A stretch of 64,000 nucleotides of DNA from Amycolatopsis sp. CA-126428 (GCF_002904335.1 NZ_PPHF01000155.1:1-64000); one strand, 5' to 3'; counted from the first letter of the stretch, positions 42,146 through 50,841 are shown. The notes: generated by a model from the letters alone, not told the origin. A program made the numbers and translations.

Positions 42146-42988
42146 ATGACCGCTACTGCTGACAGTCTGCCCGACCTCGTCTCCCTGAAGGTCGACGTCG
42201 ACGGCCACGTGGCCGAAGTGACGCTTCTCGGCCCGTCGAAGGGCAACGCGATGGGCCCGGACTTCTGGCGCGAGCTGCCGCTGGTCTTCCGCGCACTGGA
42301 CGCCGACCCGCAGGTCAGGGCCGTGGTGCTGACCGGCAGCGGGACGAACTTCTCCTACGGCCTCGACCTGCCGGCGATGATGGGCGACTGGGCGCCGATG
42401 CTGGGCGGCGACAACCTCGCCGGCCCGCGGACGGCGTTCCTCGACCAGGTCCGGTCGCTGCAGGCGGCGGTCAGCTCGATCGCGGAATGCCGCAAACCGG
42501 TCGTCGCGGCCGTGTCCGGCTGGTGCATTGGCGGCGGGGTCGACGTCGTCGCGGCCGCCGACGTCCGGCTGGCCAGCGCCGACGCCAAGTTCAGCGTCCG
42601 CGAGGTGCGCGTCGCCATCGTCGCCGACCTGGGCAGCCTGCAGCGGCTCGCCTCGATCATCGGCGAGGGGCACCTGCGGGAGCTCGCGCTCACCGGCAAG
42701 GACGTCGACGCCGCCCGCGCCGAGAAGATCGGCCTGGTCAACGACGTCTACGAGAACCAGGACGCGGTGGTGAAGGCCGCCCGCGAACTCGCCGGCGAGA
42801 TCACTGCGAACCCGCCGCTCGTGGTGCAGGGTACGAAGCAGGTACTGGCGGCGAACACCGAGCGCCAGGTCGCCGACGGCCTCCGGTACGTCGCGGCGTG
42901 GAACTCGGCGTTCCTGCCCAGCAAGGACCTCGGCGAGGCGGTCCAGGCGTTCATGGAACGGCGCGCGCCGGAGTTCAAGGGCGAATAA
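42146..42988 (+). CDS. Enoyl-CoA hydratase/isomerase (crotonase) family protein
   Basis: 280-residue crotonase-fold enzyme. VRAVVLTGSGTNFSYGLDL and VVAAVSGWCIGGGVDVVAAADVRLAS form the two oxyanion-hole segments; EVRVAIVADLGSLQRL supplies the position of an active-site acid, Asp, as in dienoyl-CoA isomerases. ATG start. It is 13 bp upstream of an acyl-CoA ligase, so a CoA-thioester catabolic or modification pathway is likely. Confidence 0.88.
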   Translation: MTATADSLPDLVSLKVDVDGHVAEVTLLGPSKGNAMGPDFWRELPLVFRALDADPQVRAVVLTGSGTNFSYGLDLPAMMGDWAPMLGGDNLAGPRTAFLDQVRSLQAAVSSIAECRKPVVAAVSGWCIGGGVDVVAAADVRLASADAKFSVREVRVAIVADLGSLQRLASIIGEGHLRELALTGKDVDAARAEKIGLVNDVYENQDAVVKAARELAGEITANPPLVVQGTKQVLAANTERQVADGLRYVAAWNSAFLPSKDLGEAVQAFMERRAPEFKGE

Positions 42989-43001
42989 CGGAGGAGGCAG
43001 C

Positions 43002-44705
43002 GTGAGCGCTTCGGAGGTCCACCACGCGTTCCGCGTCGCGCGGGACTACCTGTTGACCCACCGCGAGGACTACGACACGGCGTACCGCGACTTCGCCTGG
43101 CCGGAGTTCGACGAGTTCAACTGGGCGATCGACTGGTTCGACGTCGTCGCGCACGACCCGGACAACGCCGGGCGGTCCGCGCTGTGGATCGTCGAGGAGG
43201 ACGGCACCGAGAACCGCTGGACCTACCCGGAGCTGTCCGGCCGGTCCAACCAGGTGGCCAACTGGCTGCGGAACCTCGGCGTCCGCCGCGGCGACCGGCT
43301 GATCCTCATGCTGGGCAACCAGGGCGAGCTGTGGGAGACGATCCTCGCCGCGATCAAGCTCGGCGCCGTGATCATCCCGGCGTCGACGCTGCTCGGGCCG
43401 GCCGACCTGACCGACCGCGTGGAGCGCGGCGCCGCCAGGCACGTCGTCGTCCGCTCGGTGGACGCGCCGAAGTTCGACGGCGTGACCGGCGACTACACCC
43501 GGATCGCGGTGGGGGAGCCGGTCGAGGGCTGGCACTCGTACTCGGCCGCGTTCGCCGAATCGCCCGAGTACGCCCCCGACGGCCCGACCCGGGCCGGCGA
43601 CCCGCTGCTGCTGTACTTCACCTCCGGCACGACCGCGAAGCCGAAGCTGGTGCAGCACACGCACGTCTCGTACCCGGTGGGTCACCTGTCCACGATGTAC
43701 TGGATCGGGCTGGAACCCGGCGACGTCCACCTGAACATCTCCTCGCCGGGCTGGGCGAAGCACGCGTGGAGCAACTTCTTCGCGCCGTTCAACGCCGAGG
43801 CCACGGTGTTCCTCTACAACTACAGCCGGTTCGACGCGGGCGCCCTGCTGGCGCAGATGGACCGCTGCGGCGTGACGAGCTTCTGCGCGCCGCCGACCGT
43901 GTGGCGGATGCTCATCCAGGCCGACCTGACGGCGCTCCGAACGCCACCGCGCAAGGTCGTCGGGGCGGGGGAGCCGCTCAACCCCGAGGTGATCGAGCAG
44001 GTCCGGAAGGCGTGGGGCGTCACCATCCGCGACGGCTTCGGCCAGACCGAAAGCAGCGTCCAGATCGCGAACACCCCCGGCCAGGACGTCGTGCCCGGCT
44101 CGATGGGCCGTCCGCTGCCCGGCTTCGTGGTGGCGCTGGTGGACCCGGTCAGCGGCGAGCGCGCGGCGGAGGGCGAGATCTGCCTCGACCTCGCGCACCG
44201 GCCGGTGGGCCTGATGACCGGCTACGCGGGCGACGACGAGCGCACGTCGGCCGCGTTCGGGGGCGGCTTCTACCACACCGGTGACGTCGCTTCGATCGAC
44301 GAGCGCGGCTACCTCACCTACGTCGGGCGCACCGACGACGTGTTCAAGGCGTCGGACTACCGCATCTCGCCGTTCGAGCTGGAGAGCGTCCTCATCGAGC
44401 ACGAGGCGGTGGCCGAGGCGGCGGTCGTCCCGGCCCCCGACCCGATCCGGCTCGCGGTGCCCAAGGCCTACGTCGTGCTGGCCGCGGGGTTCTCCGCGGA
44501 CGCCGCGACCGCGCGGTCGATCCTGGCGTACTGCCGCGAGCACCTGGCGCCGTACAAGCGGATCCGGCGGCTGGAGTTCGCGGAGCTGCCGAAGACGATC
44601 TCGGGCAAGATCCGGCGCGTCGAGCTGCGCGGCCGCGAAAGCGACCCGAAGCGCGGCCAGGGGACCGAGTACCGCGAGGAGGACTTCCCCGACCTCAAGT
44701 CCTGA
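43002..44705 (+). CDS. Acyl-CoA synthetase (ANL superfamily)
   Basis: 567-residue AMP-forming ligase: LLYFTSGTTAKPKLVQHTH phosphate loop, RDGFGQTESS (A5), YHTGDVASID (A7), RTDDVFKASDYRISPFELE (A8) and the catalytic Lys in LPKTISGKIRR near the C-terminus. It resembles medium-chain or acetyl-type synthetases. GTG start with GGAGGAGG upstream; follows the crotonase gene. The acid substrate is unknown. Confidence 0.92.
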   Translation: MSASEVHHAFRVARDYLLTHREDYDTAYRDFAWPEFDEFNWAIDWFDVVAHDPDNAGRSALWIVEEDGTENRWTYPELSGRSNQVANWLRNLGVRRGDRLILMLGNQGELWETILAAIKLGAVIIPASTLLGPADLTDRVERGAARHVVVRSVDAPKFDGVTGDYTRIAVGEPVEGWHSYSAAFAESPEYAPDGPTRAGDPLLLYFTSGTTAKPKLVQHTHVSYPVGHLSTMYWIGLEPGDVHLNISSPGWAKHAWSNFFAPFNAEATVFLYNYSRFDAGALLAQMDRCGVTSFCAPPTVWRMLIQADLTALRTPPRKVVGAGEPLNPEVIEQVRKAWGVTIRDGFGQTESSVQIANTPGQDVVPGSMGRPLPGFVVALVDPVSGERAAEGEICLDLAHRPVGLMTGYAGDDERTSAAFGGGFYHTGDVASIDERGYLTYVGRTDDVFKASDYRISPFELESVLIEHEAVAEAAVVPAPDPIRLAVPKAYVVLAAGFSADAATARSILAYCREHLAPYKRIRRLEFAELPKTISGKIRRVELRGRESDPKRGQGTEYREEDFPDLKS

Positions 44706-44709
44706 CGGC

Positions 44710-45111
44710 TCAGCGGCGGGTGCCCTCGACCTGGCGGCCGTCCTCGGTCGAGCACGCCGTCACCGGGTCGTTCGGGCCGCTGCCGCACGTCCAGTCGTCG
44801 AGGACGATCGGGCCCGGGCCGTCGGCGTCGTTCGCCTCGGCCGGGGTCAGCTTCGCGAAGTAGTCCTTCAGCAGCTTCGTCGCCGCGGCGCAGTCGATGC
44901 TGCCGTGCGCGACGACCGCCGTCTTCGCGCCGCCCGTACCGGTGACGTCGCCGCACGGCACGCCGGGGGCCGTCGACGCGGCCGCCGCGGCCGCGGCGGG
45001 CACCGGAGCGGGCGCGGCGGACGACGGCGCGGCGGGCGCCGGGTCGCCGCCGCAGCCGGCCAGTGCGGCGGCCGCGGCGACGAACAGCAGGGGGTAGGCG
45101 AGTGTCTTCAT
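44710..45111 (-). CDS. Small secreted lipoprotein (paralogue 1)
   Basis: 133 residues: signal peptide with lipobox ALAGC (Cys about 20), an Ala/Pro-rich linker to about 50, and a compact domain with four Cys (PCGDVTG, SIDCAAATKLLKDYFAKL, DDWTCGSGP, TACSTEDGR) that could form two disulfides. It shows the same pattern as the next gene upstream, so the pair arose by duplication. Function unknown; related proteins of actinobacteria are uncharacterised. Confidence 0.75.
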   Translation of the reverse strand: MKTLAYPLLFVAAAAALAGCGGDPAPAAPSSAAPAPVPAAAAAAASTAPGVPCGDVTGTGGAKTAVVAHGSIDCAAATKLLKDYFAKLTPAEANDADGPGPIVLDDWTCGSGPNDPVTACSTEDGRQVEGTRR

Positions 45112-45145
45112 GGGCCCTTCAGGAGCGCGGGAGATCGGAACGGAC

Positions 45146-45649
45146 TCACTCGGACGGCACGACGGCGGCGAAGACCGTCTGCTCGCCCTTGGTGCAGGTG
45201 GTGCCGCCCTGGGCGGCCGGCGGCCCGGAGGTGCACAGCCAGCCGTCGACGGTCTCGTTCACCGCGTCGTTCGAGCCGGCGCCCTGGCGCCCGGCGATCT
45301 TGCGGTGGAAGTCGCCGACCAGCTTCGTCGCCGAGACGCAGCTGACCCCGGCGGACCCGCTGTCGAAGACGTAGAGGGTGAGCCCGCTGGCGGCGGTGAC
45401 GGTGCCGCACGAACCGGGCACCGACGGCGGCGGCCCGGACGGCTTGGTCACCGGGGCGGGCGCGGACTCGCTGCCGCCGGGGGACGGGGGCGGCGGCGGG
45501 GTCCCGGCCGAGGTCGGCACGGACGCCGGAGCGGCCGAGGACGGCGGGGCCGGGGGAGCCTGCGCGGCCGGATCGCCCGAACAGGCGGCGAGCGCCGGCA
45601 GGGCGAGACAGGCCGCGAGCCACGTCCTCGTGGTGGTCGGGTGGGGCAC
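45146..45649 (-). CDS. Small secreted lipoprotein (paralogue 2)
   Basis: 167 residues from the GTG at 45649: signal peptide with lipobox ALAAC (Cys about 22), a long Pro/Ser-rich linker (about 24-80), then a four-Cys domain (SCGTVTAASG, SCVSATKLVGDFHRKI, DGWLCTSGP, TTCTKGEQ) matching paralogue 1 in Cys spacing and the C-x3-TKL helix. The upstream in-frame extension lacks a signal and is rejected. It is 34 bp upstream of paralogue 1, same strand. Confidence 0.75.
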   Translation of the reverse strand: MPHPTTTRTWLAACLALPALAACSGDPAAQAPPAPPSSAAPASVPTSAGTPPPPPSPGGSESAPAPVTKPSGPPPSVPGSCGTVTAASGLTLYVFDSGSAGVSCVSATKLVGDFHRKIAGRQGAGSNDAVNETVDGWLCTSGPPAAQGGTTCTKGEQTVFAAVVPSE

Positions 45650-45934
45650 CGCGATCCTTCCTCCCCGCTCAGCTCGGTCCCCGTCGGGCCACGCGCCCAC
45701 GGGTGTGCCGGAGATTACAACAGCGGACCGGCGGCCGGTCCGGTGGCTGCCCGAAAGATGTCCACAATGGACGATTAACATTCCGTTCACGCTCCGAAAC
45801 CTCCCGCTGTCATCAAGAATCGATCGGTCTAATTCGCGCCGCTCCGGTTAACAATCCGGCCCCGCGCGCCGAAGATCTTGGTGGAGGCCGAAGGGCTTCC
45901 CGTCCCGAATCCCCGTCCCGAATCCGTGAGAGCG

Positions 45935-46147
45935 ATGAACGCCGACGCTGTGACCAGCACCGAAGACCCGTCCAGTCCGCCGACCGTCCCGAGCACCGTG
46001 GTCTGGTGCGGTGGCCGCCCGTACGTCCTCGAAGGCCGGGCCGGCCGCGCCCGCTGGATGGGCACCGACTACCGAGGCCGCCCGGAGTCGCTGACCAGCG
46101 CCGAGCTGCAGCGGCGCGGGTGGAGCCACCGCCGCCGCGCAAGCTGA
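45935..46147 (+). CDS. Small hypothetical protein
   Basis: 70 residues beginning MNADAVTSTEDPSS; the C-terminal half (TVVWCGGRPYVLEGRAGRARWMGTDYRGRPESLTSAELQRRGWS) looks like folded small-protein sequence and not random GC-rich translation. The stop codon lies at the first unit of a downstream tandem repeat. Weak ribosome site (GTGAGAG). No recognisable family. Confidence 0.55.
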   Translation: MNADAVTSTEDPSSPPTVPSTVVWCGGRPYVLEGRAGRARWMGTDYRGRPESLTSAELQRRGWSHRRRAS

Positions 46148-46300
46148 CCCGAGCCGGGCGAGCTGAACCGGCCGGGCTGCGCGAGCTGACCCGAGCCGGG
46201 CGAGCTGAACCGGCCGGGCTGCGCGAGCTGACCCGAGCCGGGCTACGCGAGCTGACCCGAGCCGGGCCGCGCAAGCTGACCCGAGCCGGGCCACGGGGGG
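46141..46300. repeat. Tandem repeat of AGCTGACCCGAGCCGGG units
   Basis: The word agctgacccgagccggg or its variant agctgaaccggccggg starts at 46142, 46161, 46184, 46203, 46226, 46250 and 46274. Spacing alternates 19 and 23 bp (a 42-bp composite unit) and then becomes 24 bp. It lies directly after the small hypothetical gene. Confidence 0.8.
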
Positions 46301-46736
46301 TGGCCCGGCTCCGCGGCCGACCAGCCGCGGACCCACGCCGGAACGCCTCGGGTCTGGAGCTGGTCAGGTCGCCGTCGCGGCGATCGGGTGGCCCGGCCGG
46401 TCGCCGCCCATATCCTTCCCGAGCCTGGTAGGGCCCCGCGCCACGCGGCCCGGGCATCGAGCGGTTCGCGCCGCCCGAGCCCCGCGCGCGCTCGGCAGCC
46501 GCGGCCCGGGCGCCTCGCCGCCCGGCCCGAACCCGGGCCCGCCCCGCTAAGCCGCGGGCGGTGGGCCGGGATGCGCCCCGCCACCCCGCACCACCCCCGC
46601 TACCCCGCACCACCCAAGCCACCCCGCGCCCCGCCACCCCGCACCCCCGCCGGCCGCGAGCCGGGAGGCCGCAGGCTGTCACGCTGCGTGCCGCACCACC
46701 GGGCGGCCCGGGCCCGTGCCGCTGTTTAATGGCCCG
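46301..46736. other. 436-bp gene-free, C-rich region
   Basis: No gene seen. The second half (about 46560-46660) is low-complexity C-rich DNA built from ccaccccgcaccacc-type words. A TTTAAT -10-like hexamer (46725-46730) lies 6 bp before the GTG of the phosphatidyltransferase gene, suggesting a leaderless transcript. Confidence 0.5.
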
Positions 46737-47354
46737 GTGAGCACAGCCGCCCCCGAACCCGCCGCTCCGGCCGGTGCCGAGCCGTCGTTGCTGCGGCAGG
46801 CCCTGAACGTCCCCAACATGCTGTCCCTGCTGCGGCTGGCCGGGGTGCCCGTTTTCCTCTGGCTGCTGCTCGGCCCGCAAGAAGACGGCTGGGCGCTCGC
46901 CCTGCTCGTCTTCAGCGCCCTCACCGACTGGCTCGACGGCAAGCTCGCCCGCTGGCTCAACCAGATGTCCCGGCTCGGGCAGCTGCTCGACCCGGCCGCC
47001 GACCGGCTGTACATCCTCGCCACCCTCGTCGCCTTCCTCGTGCGCGGCATCATCCCGTGGTGGGTCGTCGTCCCGCTGGTCCTGCGGGAGGCCGTGCTCG
47101 GCGTCTGCGTCGTCACCCTGCGCCGCCGCGGTTTCGCGCCGCCCGAGGTGACCTACATCGGGAAGGGCGCCACCTTCGTCCTGATGTACGCCTTCCCGTT
47201 CCTGCTGCTCGCGCAGGGCGGCTCGGACGTCGCCGCGGTGGCGCGGCCGATCGGCTACGCCTTCACCATCTGGGGCGCCGTCCTCTACGTCTGGTCCGGT
47301 GTGCTCTACGTCGTGCAGGCGCGCAACGCCCTGCGCGGTACCGCGGCGGAATGA
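46737..47354 (+). CDS. CDP-alcohol phosphatidyltransferase (PgsA-like)
   Basis: 205-residue membrane enzyme with five or six helices and the complete CDP-alcohol motif D-G-x2-A-R-x8-G-x3-D-x3-D in LDGKLARWLNQMSRLGQLLDPAADRL. It transfers a phosphatidyl group from CDP-diacylglycerol to an alcohol such as glycerol-3-phosphate. Gene order resembles mycobacterial pgsA2 (Rv1822) upstream of gcvH. GTG at 46737 chosen for the adjacent -10-like hexamer; an in-frame GTG at 46716 is possible. Confidence 0.88.
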   Translation: MSTAAPEPAAPAGAEPSLLRQALNVPNMLSLLRLAGVPVFLWLLLGPQEDGWALALLVFSALTDWLDGKLARWLNQMSRLGQLLDPAADRLYILATLVAFLVRGIIPWWVVVPLVLREAVLGVCVVTLRRRGFAPPEVTYIGKGATFVLMYAFPFLLLAQGGSDVAAVARPIGYAFTIWGAVLYVWSGVLYVVQARNALRGTAAE

Positions 47355-47447
47355 GCTTTCCCCGGGTCGTGGCGGGCGGCTGCGCCGTGTGGGTGTAAGA
47401 CTTCGCCCAACACTTTTCGCCAGTGAAGGCATGAAAGGGGACCGGCG

Positions 47448-47834
47448 TTGTCCGCTCCTGAAGAGCTTCGCTACACCGAGGAACACGAGTGGGTCGCCAC
47501 CCGCGGCGAGGACACCCACGTGCGCGTCGGCATCACCGAGTACGCGCAGGACCAGCTCGGCGACGTCGTGTTCGTCGACCTGCCCGACGTCGGCCGGCAG
47601 GTGAGCGCGGGCGACGTCTTCGGCGAGGTCGAGTCGACCAAGAGCGTCTCCGAGCTGTTCGCGCCGGTCGACGGGGAGGTCGTCGCGGTCAACGACGCCG
47701 TCGCCGACTCGCCCGAGCTGATCAACAGCGACCCCTACGGCGAGGGCTGGCTGATCGAGATCCGGCTCGACGACCCGGCGGGCCTGGAAGCCCTGCTCGA
47801 AGCCGAGGCGTACGACGCCCTGACCAAGGGCTGA
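47448..47834 (+). CDS. gcvH: Glycine cleavage system H protein
   Basis: 128-residue lipoyl carrier; the lipoylated Lys is Lys65 in GEVESTKSVSEL, followed by the conserved NSDPYGEGWLIEI. It shuttles the aminomethyl group between P, T and L proteins. TTG start with AAAGGGG upstream. The gcvP gene is 5 kb downstream; gcvT is not in the window. Confidence 0.96.
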   Translation: MSAPEELRYTEEHEWVATRGEDTHVRVGITEYAQDQLGDVVFVDLPDVGRQVSAGDVFGEVESTKSVSELFAPVDGEVVAVNDAVADSPELINSDPYGEGWLIEIRLDDPAGLEALLEAEAYDALTKG

Positions 47835-47970
47835 ACCCCACGTTGACCCGGTCGGACCAGCACTGCGCCGGTTCGGGGAGCCGGGGCTCGGAGAATCGAT
47901 CAGGCACGGTACGTTGGCAGCTACACGTTCTTGAGTACTGGCAACACAGCATGTGTGGAGGAGAGCTCAG

Positions 47971-48435
47971 GTGAGCACGAACGACGGGCCCGGCGGCGTT
48001 CCCCCGGAGCAGTCTCCGGAGCGGACCTCTGTCTTCCGGGCCGACTTCCTGGCCGAAGCCGAAGGCCGCGAGCCCGCCCCGGAACCCCCGGTCCAGGGTG
48101 TCGACGCCCTGCCCCCGGGTTCTGCCCTGCTGGTCGTGAAGCGCGGGCCGAACGCGGGTTCGCGGTTCCTGCTCGACCGCGACACCACCAGCGCCGGGCG
48201 GCACCCGGACAGCGACATCTTCCTCGACGACGTCACCGTCTCCCGCCGGCACGCCGAATTCCGGCGTGAAGGCGGCGAGTTCGTCGTCATCGACGTCGGC
48301 AGCCTCAACGGCACCTACGTCAACCGCGAGCCGGTCGACCAGGCGGTGCTCGCCGGCGGCGACGAGGTGCAGATCGGGAAGTTCCGCCTGGTCTTCCTGA
48401 CCGGCCCGGGGCACGGGGGCCAGGGGGCGCAGTGA
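47971..48435 (+). CDS. garA: FHA-domain metabolic regulator GarA (OdhI homologue)
   Basis: 154-residue protein nearly superimposable on GarA: an N-terminal kinase-target segment, then an FHA domain (about 55-140) with SALLVVKRGPNAGSRF, SAGRHPDSDIFLDDVTVSRRHAEF and GSLNGTYVNREP. It inhibits 2-oxoglutarate dehydrogenase and glutamate dehydrogenase in relatives. The target motif, ETTSVF in mycobacteria, reads PERTSVF: the Thr matching the PknB site (Thr22) remains as Thr19, but the PknG site is replaced by Arg18. GTG start with GGAGGAG upstream. Confidence 0.95.
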   Translation: MSTNDGPGGVPPEQSPERTSVFRADFLAEAEGREPAPEPPVQGVDALPPGSALLVVKRGPNAGSRFLLDRDTTSAGRHPDSDIFLDDVTVSRRHAEFRREGGEFVVIDVGSLNGTYVNREPVDQAVLAGGDEVQIGKFRLVFLTGPGHGGQGAQ

Positions 48436-49178
48436 CGGCGGCCGGGCGGCCACAGAACCACGGGTTGAGCATCGGGGCGGTCCTCGCGCAGCTGCGCGGC
48501 GACTTCCCCGATGTCACCATCTCCAAGATCCGGTTCCTCGAAGCGGAAGGCCTGGTCCAGCCGGGCCGGACACCGTCGGGCTACCGGCAGTTCGCCGCGG
48601 CGGACGTGGAGCGACTGAGGTTCGTCCTGGCCGCCCAGCGGGATCACTACCTCCCGTTGAAGGTCATCAAGGAACAGCTGGACGCGGCGGACTCGGGGGC
48701 CGGGCCCACCGCGGCCCTGCCCCGCCCGCCGCGCCGGCTGGTGCCGATCGACGCGCCGGCGGAGAACGTCGGCCTGCCCGTGGCGGACGACTTCACCGCG
48801 GGCAAGGAGCTGCGCCTGACCCAGGAGGAGCTCCTGGAGCAGGCCGGCATCGACGCGCCGGCACTGGCCGAGCTGCAGCAGTACGGCCTGGTCCGGCCCG
48901 GTCCCGCCGGGTTCTTCGATCCCGACGCGGTGCTGGTCGCGCGGACGGTCAAGGCGATGACCGAATTCGGGATCGAGCCGAGACACCTGCGTGCCTTCCG
49001 CGCCGCGGCCGACCGCGAGGTCGGGCTGCTGGAGCAGATCGTGACCCCGGTGTACCGGCACCGTGACCCGGAGGCCAAAGCGCGGGCCGACGAGGTGGTG
49101 CGGGAGCTGGCGGCGCTGTCCGTGACCCTGCACACGCTGCTCGTCAAGGCCGGAATCCGCGGCGTCTCCGGGTGTTGA
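48432..49178 (+). CDS. ftsR: MerR-type regulator FtsR (Rv1828 homologue)
   Basis: 248-residue regulator with an N-terminal MerR winged helix (LSIGAVLAQLRGDFPDVTISKIRFLEAEGLVQPGRTPSGYRQF) and a second helical domain from about 130 (LTQEELLEQAGIDAPALAELQQYGLV). In Corynebacterium this protein activates ftsZ. The GTG start overlaps the garA stop (GTGA), the same coupling seen in mycobacteria. Confidence 0.92.
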   Translation: MTAAGRPQNHGLSIGAVLAQLRGDFPDVTISKIRFLEAEGLVQPGRTPSGYRQFAAADVERLRFVLAAQRDHYLPLKVIKEQLDAADSGAGPTAALPRPPRRLVPIDAPAENVGLPVADDFTAGKELRLTQEELLEQAGIDAPALAELQQYGLVRPGPAGFFDPDAVLVARTVKAMTEFGIEPRHLRAFRAAADREVGLLEQIVTPVYRHRDPEAKARADEVVRELAALSVTLHTLLVKAGIRGVSGC

Positions 49179-49394
49179 TCGATAACGGGGCAGTGAGATC
49201 CTCTTTGCGGTCCCATGTCAATGACTGAATGTTCGGCACCGCATGCCGTACCGTGAAGGCACGGGTTTGCGGCAGGCAAACTGAGAGAGTCCGGACAGCG
49301 AGCACAGCGCACGGATGACGGGTAGCGTCGGGAGCATGGGCGTGAAGCCGGTTCAGCGCTGCAGCCCGTGTGCACGAGAGGGAGGCGAAGCCCG

Positions 49395-49868
49395 ATGAGC
49401 GAAATGCGCGTCGTCGGTGTGCGGGTCGAGCTGCCCGCGAATCAGCCGATCTTGTTGCTGCGGGAGACCGAGGGTGAACGGTACCTGCCGATCTGGATCG
49501 GCTCGGTCGAAGCCACCGCCATCGCCTTGGAGCAGCAGGGGGTCCGCCCCGCCCGCCCGCTCACGCATGACCTGCTGAAAGAGGTCATCGGAGCGCTCGG
49601 CCGGGAGCTGGAGCAGGTCGTCATCACCGACCTGAAGGAGGGCACGTTCTTCGCGGAGCTCGTGTTCGACGGCGACATCCGGGTGTCCGCCCGGCCGAGC
49701 GACTCGGTCGCCCTGGCCCTGCGGATCGGCGTTCCCATCCACGCCGTGGATTCGGTGCTGGAGGAAGCCGGCCTCATCATCCCGGACGAGCAGGAGGACG
49801 AGGTCGAGAAGTTCCGCGAGTTCCTCGACTCCGTGTCGCCCGAAGACTTCCGCGGGGCCGATACCTAA
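49395..49868 (+). CDS. Bifunctional nuclease family protein (DUF151, Rv1829 homologue)
   Basis: 157-residue BFN-domain protein: MRVVGVRVELPANQPILLLRETEGERYLPIWIGSVEATAIALEQQG is the family start, with RPSDSVALALRIGVPI in the core and an acidic C-terminal tail. Conserved next to ftsR in actinobacteria; role unclear. ATG start with GGGAGGCG upstream. The 216-bp leader (49179-49394) contains a small hairpin (gtttgc/gcaaac, 49265-49281). Confidence 0.92.
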   Translation: MSEMRVVGVRVELPANQPILLLRETEGERYLPIWIGSVEATAIALEQQGVRPARPLTHDLLKEVIGALGRELEQVVITDLKEGTFFAELVFDGDIRVSARPSDSVALALRIGVPIHAVDSVLEEAGLIIPDEQEDEVEKFREFLDSVSPEDFRGADT

Positions 49869-49891
49869 GGGCTCCGAGCTTGGGTGAGGTG

Positions 49892-49985
49892 TGCTCGCGG
49901 AATGCGCTCGCGTCGAGCTCCTCGCCGTGTCTTCTGGGGGTGCAACCCCCAGACCCCGCCCGGGGGCACGCCCCCGGACCCCCGC
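49892..49985. repeat. Palindromic repeat, copy B
   Basis: Two stem-loops, 49934-49941 with 49945-49952 (ctgggggt/acccccag, loop gca) and 49961-49967 with 49970-49976 (cgggggc/gcccccg). A shared 5' flank runs from tgctcgcgg to gccgtgtctt. It is very similar over its whole length to copy C (52626-52720). It occupies the gap where the merR-trxA-tetR insertion begins. Confidence 0.8.
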
Positions 49986-50065
49986 CTCCTCCCGCGGTAA
50001 GGCTTTTCACTCGCCTCGACTTGTGAGAACTCGAGGCGTGAGAACTCGAGGCGTGAGAACTTGCC

Positions 50066-50081
50066 TTGACGTGGACGTCAA
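50066..50081. promoter_or_regulatory. MerR-type operator/promoter dyad
   Basis: ttgacgtggacgtcaa consists of perfect 7-bp arms (TTGACGT/ACGTCAA) around two bases, ending 17 bp before the merR ATG. It overlaps a TTGAC -35-like element, the arrangement expected for an autoregulated MerR promoter. Confidence 0.7.
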
Positions 50082-50098
50082 CGTCTAGCGTCGAGGGC

Positions 50099-50494
50099 AT
50101 GCGGATCGGAGAACTGGCGCAGCGCACGGGTACCACTACTCGTGCGCTGCGGTTTTACGAGGACCAAGGCCTGCTCCAGGCCCGGCGCTCGGCCAACGGC
50201 TACCGCGAGTACGGCGAGGACGATTTCCAGCTCGTCAAGGAGATCCAGACCCTCCAGACGGTCGGTCTGACCCTCGACGAAACCCGTCCCTTCGTCGAGT
50301 GCCTGCGCAGCGGCCACGAAACCGGCGATGCGTGCGCCAGCTCCATCGAGGTGTACCGGCGCAAGCTCGAAGAAGCCGACGCGCTTCTCGCGCGGCTCGG
50401 CGGCATCCGCGGCGAACTCGCCGGGAAACTCGCGGCCGCCCTCGCCCGGCAGGCGCCCGATCCGTGTGTCGTGCCCGAATCCCCGCGCCCGTGA
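50099..50494 (+). CDS. MerR-family regulator, linked to thioredoxin
   Basis: 131-residue regulator: MerR winged helix (MRIGELAQRTGTTTRALRFYEDQGLL, ANGYREYGEDD) and a coiled-coil dimer helix. Two Cys (ECLRSGHETGDAC) follow at the start of the dimer helix, where metal- or redox-sensing members carry ligands; a redox or metal signal is plausible but unproven. Its stop is 11 bp from the thioredoxin TTG, so the two form an operon. Confidence 0.88.
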   Translation: MRIGELAQRTGTTTRALRFYEDQGLLQARRSANGYREYGEDDFQLVKEIQTLQTVGLTLDETRPFVECLRSGHETGDACASSIEVYRRKLEEADALLARLGGIRGELAGKLAAALARQAPDPCVVPESPRP

Positions 50495-50505
50495 AGGAGC
50501 CCGCC

Positions 50506-50841
50506 TTGTCCGAAGTTGCCGACATCACCGACGCGACCTTTGCCGAAGTCCTCGGCAGCGACGTCCCCGTGCTCGTCGAGTTCTGGGCCACCTGGTGCGG
50601 CCCGTGCCGGATGGTCGGCCCGGTGCTCGCGCAGCTGGCCGCCGAGCGCGCCGGTGAACTCGCCGTCCGCAAGATCAACGCCGACGAGAACCCGGAGACC
50701 ACCCGCGCCTACCAGGTCATGTCGCTGCCGACGATGATCCTCTTCCGCGGCGGCGAGCCGGTCGAGACGATCGTCGGAGCGTTCCCGAAGGCCCGCATCG
50801 AAGACCGGCTCGACCGGGTCCTCAAGGCGCCGTCGCTTTGA
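50506..50841 (+). CDS. trxA: Thioredoxin
   Basis: 111-residue thioredoxin with the active site WCGPC (Cys31, Cys34) in VEFWATWCGPCRMVGP and the cis-Pro loop MSLPTMILF. TTG start chosen because AAGGAG lies 8 bp upstream, inside the end of merR. Reduces protein disulfides; its pairing with a Cys-containing MerR suggests induction by thiol stress. The end overlaps the convergent tetR gene by 20 bp. Confidence 0.93.
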   Translation: MSEVADITDATFAEVLGSDVPVLVEFWATWCGPCRMVGPVLAQLAAERAGELAVRKINADENPETTRAYQVMSLPTMILFRGGEPVETIVGAFPKARIEDRLDRVLKAPSL

